Shown here piece after piece: positions 60,780 through 64,000 of a stretch of DNA of 64,000 bases. Origin of the DNA: Spirosoma luteum DSM 19990 (GTDB lineage Bacteria; Bacteroidota; Bacteroidia; Cytophagales; Spirosomataceae); NCBI RefSeq assembly GCF_000374065.1, contig NZ_KB893247.1, positions 129,496 through 193,495 on the forward strand, in the 5' to 3' direction. The notes under the pieces are model-generated. The model worked only from the letters and a program-made list of their open reading frames with translations. It was not told the DNA's origin and ran no database searches. A program made the position numbers and the translations under genes. The stretch's first letter is position 1, and every line of letters starts with the position of its first letter.

Positions 60780-63700
60780 TCACTGGCCAAACTGAAGCGT
60801 GCTGCCCTGGCTGAATACGACCTGTTGTCCTATATCATACGTAACCCGCATAACGCGGGCCTTATAACTGGCCGGAATGGTTACTGCGTGTTTTATCTGT
60901 ACCGGGTCTGAAGCAAGCGGAAGCCGGTTGCATGACCAAACGGTTGGGTCATTCCACAGGCCCGCCTTCAGCGTGTACATGCTGCTACAGGGGTTAACCG
61001 TGCGGAATAAAACCGAATTGGTAAAGACAGAACTCGAAGCCGCCGAACATAGGGTCTTGATCTGCCACTCATAGGGAGAGTCAACAGCCAGGCCCATCAG
61101 GTTAAAGTTGCCAAAACCATTGTCGCTGCTGAGGTTCGACAGGGTTATCCAGTCGGTAGCGCCAACCAGCCGGTAGCGGGCCTCGAAACGGGTATTCACA
61201 TCCGCAGAGCCAATATTCCAGTTCAGGCGGGCAGCCGTAGGGGTTAAATTTGTAGTAAACGTATTATAGGGGGTTAAGCAGGGGGTTGTGGTGAAATTGG
61301 CCACAGTCGAAAATTCTGAATCGCTGCCGTCACAATGGGTTTTTACTTGCCATTCATACGCAGTATTGACTGTCAGACCCGTTGCCATGGCGGTAGTGCT
61401 GGTCAGGTTACTGATCGTTAGCCAATCGGTTGCGCCAACGAGCCGATACCGCACTTCGTAACTTACATTAATACCTAATTGTGTCCAGTATAAGGTAGCG
61501 GCAGTGGGATGGGCTATGGTATACAAATTGGTAGGAGTAGGACAGCCGGTAACAAAATCAGGCCCAAAAACGTACGCTGAATTTTCAGTGGGTGAACAGA
61601 GCGTTCTGAGCTGCCATTTATATTGCTTATTGGCCACCAAGCCTGGCAGGTCAAAAGTGCCCTTTCCGTTGTCAGTTGATAAGTTGGTTGCATGTGTCCA
61701 GTTGCTCACGTCCGAGGCTCTGTACATAAGTTCGAAACGCGTATTGGCGTCGGCCACATCGATAGACCAGTTTACCCGGGCGAAGTTGGTGTTGACGGTA
61801 GCGAACAGATAGTATGGCGAACTACAGGAACGTGTCTGAAAGGACGAACCAGAGAATCCAGAATAGGAGTTGTCGCTACATTGGGATCGAACCTCCCATT
61901 CATAGGACGTATTACCCGTTAAGCCGCTTAGTACGGCACTGGTGCTGCTCAGATTGCTGATCGTTATCCAGTCAGTTGCTCCATTTTGACGGTAACGTAC
62001 TTCATAGGTAGAGCCTGCTTCGGTCTGGCTCCACTTCAGCACTGCAGACGCAACCCGAGTGTCTACAGTTTGGGTTGAAGGGCTCTGACAACGGGTACTG
62101 AAATTTGGTCCCGACGCGTAGGTTGAGCTTTCGGTAGGTGAGCAGACCAGCCTGAGCTGCCATTCGAACGGTGTATTATTGGGAAGGCCCGCCAGATTAA
62201 CGCTGCCCGAGGAACTCGTCGTAGCTGTCAGGCTGGTAAGATTGGTCCATTCCGGTGCCCCAACGGGCCGGTAACGCAGATCGAAGGTTGTACCCGCATC
62301 GAACGATGAATACCAGACAAGATCGACCGACGACGAACGAATCGAATTTACGTAAAGGCTGTAGGGTTCCGGAGCGTAGCATCCGGTTGTAAAGGTGTTT
62401 GTAGCGGTAAAGTCCGAAAACGCATTCGCCGAGCAGGCTGTTCGAACGCGCCACTCATAGGTTGTGTTGGTGGGCAATCCGGTAATCTGACGAGAGGGAC
62501 CGTAGTAGCTGCTGGTTAGATTACCCGTGAGAACGGTCCAGTTGGTTGTTCCTGCCACTCGGTACTGGATTTCGTAGGTACTGCCCGATTCGGGTGGTCC
62601 GGCAGGTCCGTCATAACTGAAAGACAGAAGAACTGTTGTGGCGGTCGTTCTACTGCTCAGGAAACCGGGTATTAGGCAGAAGGTTGTGAAGGTGACGGAT
62701 GAACTGAAATCGGACTGTTCGGTAGCCGAACACACACTTTTAATCTGCCATTCATAGGTCGTATTGTTGGTCAGACCCGTTAAAAAATAAGAAGTGCCGG
62801 TCAGGCTGCTGACCGTTGTCCAGGTGGGTGTGCCAACGGGTCGATACCGAAGGTCAAATCTGGCAGTTGGATCGCTATAACCATAAGGTATGTACCAGTT
62901 GAGCCCTGCCGAGCCCGACCTGACGGTTCCCGTGTACAGAGAGGTCGGCACCACACACGCATACGTAGTGAACGATTGTGGGCTGGTAAATGCTGAAGCT
63001 GCTGAAGCCGAACACACACCCTGTACCCGCCATTCGTAGGCAGTAGCCGAACTCAGGCCGGTGAGCGTGTAGTAGGGGTTGTTATTGGTGCTAATGCTGG
63101 TCCAGTCGGCTGAGCCAGCGGTTCGCCACTGGAGTGTATAGCCTGGAAAGTAATTGGCACCACCCCAACTCAGGTAAGCTGTGGTGCGGGCGGGGTTGCT
63201 ATAGGTATACGTAGGGCTTGCCTGGGGGCAGATCGTTGTAAAGGTAACAGGTCCTGAGTAGGTGTCGGAACCCGTTACTTTCACCTGCCACTCATAAGTG
63301 GTATTGCTATTCAGGTTTGTTAGGTCCGTTGTCGGTTGGGTCAGGTTGAAGTAATTGTTCCAGTAGCTACCCACAATTCGCCATTGCAGATCATACGTTA
63401 TGTAGTCTCCCAGGCTGTTCCAGCTCAGTTTGGCACTTGAGGAGGTTACGCTGGTTGTTGCCAGTCCGGTTACGATTAAGACTGGTTGCTCGAAAAATAC
63501 ATCCGCAACAGGGCTAAGGCTGCCCGTTGTGGTGTTGGAAGGCCGAATCCGGTAATAATACTGGGTGTTGACTGTTACCTTGGTATCGGTAAAACTAACG
63601 CCATCCGGCGCTACTCCGCCAATGGGTACGAAACCGGTTGTGGGTGAGGTGGACCGCTCCACGAAATACCCCATCTCATTATTGGCATTGTCCTGCCAGG

Positions 63701-64000
63701 TGAGCCTTACGGAAAAGCCATTTGGACTGGCCGTAAAATTGGTGGGGGCGCTGACGTTTGTTGGGGGGGCATCCAGTGTGTAGGATGTGTGGCTTTGCCG
63801 AAGGGCTAAACCGGCCAGCATTCGGTCGTTCTGGCCGGGTGTGAAGTCATGCGGACAAGCGTCAGTCCAATTGTTATAGTAGGACATGATGTTAGAGAAA
63901 GACGGCGCGTATGGGTCTCCATTGGCGTCGCGGGCCGTGCTGTTCGGATCATATCGGTTGCAACCGTCTACGTAGATATAGTTAAAACCGGGTATGCCGA
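60780..64000 (-). CDS. FN3-repeat metalloprotease (M43-like), N-terminus outside the window
   Basis: At least 1073 codons, open through the right edge. The first visible part, YAPSFSNIMSYYNNWTDACP followed by HDFTPGQNDRML, is the Met-turn and C-terminal end of an M43 (pappalysin-like) zinc protease; the HExxH lies outside. Ten fibronectin type III domains follow, each about 85-100 residues, with recurrent TYEWQV/RxxC and FDLRYRPVG motifs and a conserved Cys pair. The C-terminal about 65 residues (LKAGLWNDPTVWSCNRLP) form a small beta domain common at the ends of such proteins. It is probably secreted, but the gene has no recognisable sorting tail of its own. Confidence 0.85.
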   Translation of the reverse strand, partial: GIPGFNYIYVDGCNRYDPNSTARDANGDPYAPSFSNIMSYYNNWTDACPHDFTPGQNDRMLAGLALRQSHTSYTLDAPPTNVSAPTNFTASPNGFSVRLTWQDNANNEMGYFVERSTSPTTGFVPIGGVAPDGVSFTDTKVTVNTQYYYRIRPSNTTTGSLSPVADVFFEQPVLIVTGLATTSVTSSSAKLSWNSLGDYITYDLQWRIVGSYWNNYFNLTQPTTDLTNLNSNTTYEWQVKVTGSDTYSGPVTFTTICPQASPTYTYSNPARTTAYLSWGGANYFPGYTLQWRTAGSADWTSISTNNNPYYTLTGLSSATAYEWRVQGVCSASAASAFTSPQSFTTYACVVPTSLYTGTVRSGSAGLNWYIPYGYSDPTARFDLRYRPVGTPTWTTVSSLTGTSYFLTGLTNNTTYEWQIKSVCSATEQSDFSSSVTFTTFCLIPGFLSSRTTATTVLLSFSYDGPAGPPESGSTYEIQYRVAGTTNWTVLTGNLTSSYYGPSRQITGLPTNTTYEWRVRTACSANAFSDFTATNTFTTGCYAPEPYSLYVNSIRSSSVDLVWYSSFDAGTTFDLRYRPVGAPEWTNLTSLTATTSSSGSVNLAGLPNNTPFEWQLRLVCSPTESSTYASGPNFSTRCQSPSTQTVDTRVASAVLKWSQTEAGSTYEVRYRQNGATDWITISNLSSTSAVLSGLTGNTSYEWEVRSQCSDNSYSGFSGSSFQTRSCSSPYYLFATVNTNFARVNWSIDVADANTRFELMYRASDVSNWTHATNLSTDNGKGTFDLPGLVANKQYKWQLRTLCSPTENSAYVFGPDFVTGCPTPTNLYTIAHPTAATLYWTQLGINVSYEVRYRLVGATDWLTISNLTSTTAMATGLTVNTAYEWQVKTHCDGSDSEFSTVANFTTTPCLTPYNTFTTNLTPTAARLNWNIGSADVNTRFEARYRLVGATDWITLSNLSSDNGFGNFNLMGLAVDSPYEWQIKTLCSAASSSVFTNSVLFRTVNPCSSMYTLKAGLWNDPTVWSCNRLPLASDPVQIKHAVTIPASYKARVMRVTYDIGQQVVFSQGSTLQFGQ

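Noticed and set aside
60510..60782. Frameshift joining the protease to the downstream sorting-tail-like ORF
   Set aside because: There are stops in the tail frame just before its ATG and 63 bp of non-coding-like sequence between; a single indel would not fuse them.
60780..63780. Repetitive DNA that could suggest a CRISPR or satellite array
   Set aside because: The periodicity is about 260-300 bp, imperfect, and encodes FN3 domains in one long frame; no short identical repeats with spacers.

Overview
The window is chromosomal DNA of a Bacteroidota bacterium, most likely a Cytophagales member of the Spirosoma/Fibrella/Larkinella type. Support: a SusC/SusD pair, a type IX secretion (T9SS) sorting tail, PspC and LiaF-like proteins, paired FtsX permeases with the Bacteroidota permease-prefix domain, an ECF sigma factor, gene starts without clear Shine-Dalgarno sites, and TAnnTTTG -7 boxes ahead of several genes. 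I see no rRNA, tRNA, CRISPR array, insertion sequence or phage module. Both ends cut a gene: pyruvate carboxylase on the left and a fibronectin-III metalloprotease on the right.

Left part (1-32.5 kb) is mostly housekeeping genes in short units: pyruvate carboxylase, a J-domain protein facing a DUF1345 membrane protein, two exported ferritin-like proteins, a short ceramidase-like hydrolase, phosphosulfolactate phosphatase, GcvT, a TonB-C/MORN-like protein, DeoC, an RluB-type pseudouridine synthase with a very long low-complexity N-terminus, a sulfatase, acetoacetate-CoA ligase, an ECF sigma factor, a MarR-FadN beta-oxidation unit with a likely MarR operator, a TlpA-like redoxin, RsmH, a YifB/ComM ATPase, a phosphoesterase-MazG pair, an FkbM methyltransferase, DinB, a LiaF-like/PspC envelope pair, and a TrpF-like protein that lacks the usual catalytic residues.

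Middle part (32.6-43.6 kb): a PadR regulator translationally coupled to a MacB/FtsX-like permease, followed by a second permease. A possible tandem operator and an intrinsic terminator lie in front of padR. Then come a cation diffusion facilitator, a large secreted glucose/sorbosone dehydrogenase with PKD, cytochrome c and carbohydrate-binding parts, and a secreted TIM-barrel sugar isomerase.

Right part (43.6-59 kb) is a polysaccharide utilization locus, all on the minus strand. In transcription order: NarL-type response regulator, TPR histidine kinase, SusC, SusD, surface glycan-binding lipoprotein, terminator, T9SS-secreted CBM35-GH26 mannanase, GH9 glucanase, sialate-O-acetylesterase-like esterase, second GH26 mannanase. 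I infer an acetylated (gluco)mannan as substrate. The surface mannanase would cut it, SusCD would import the fragments, and the second GH26, GH9 and esterase would trim them. No exo-mannosidase or mannobiose phosphorylase is visible here. The window closes with a PA14-OmpA protein, a detached T9SS-tail-like small ORF and the metalloprotease with ten FN3 repeats.
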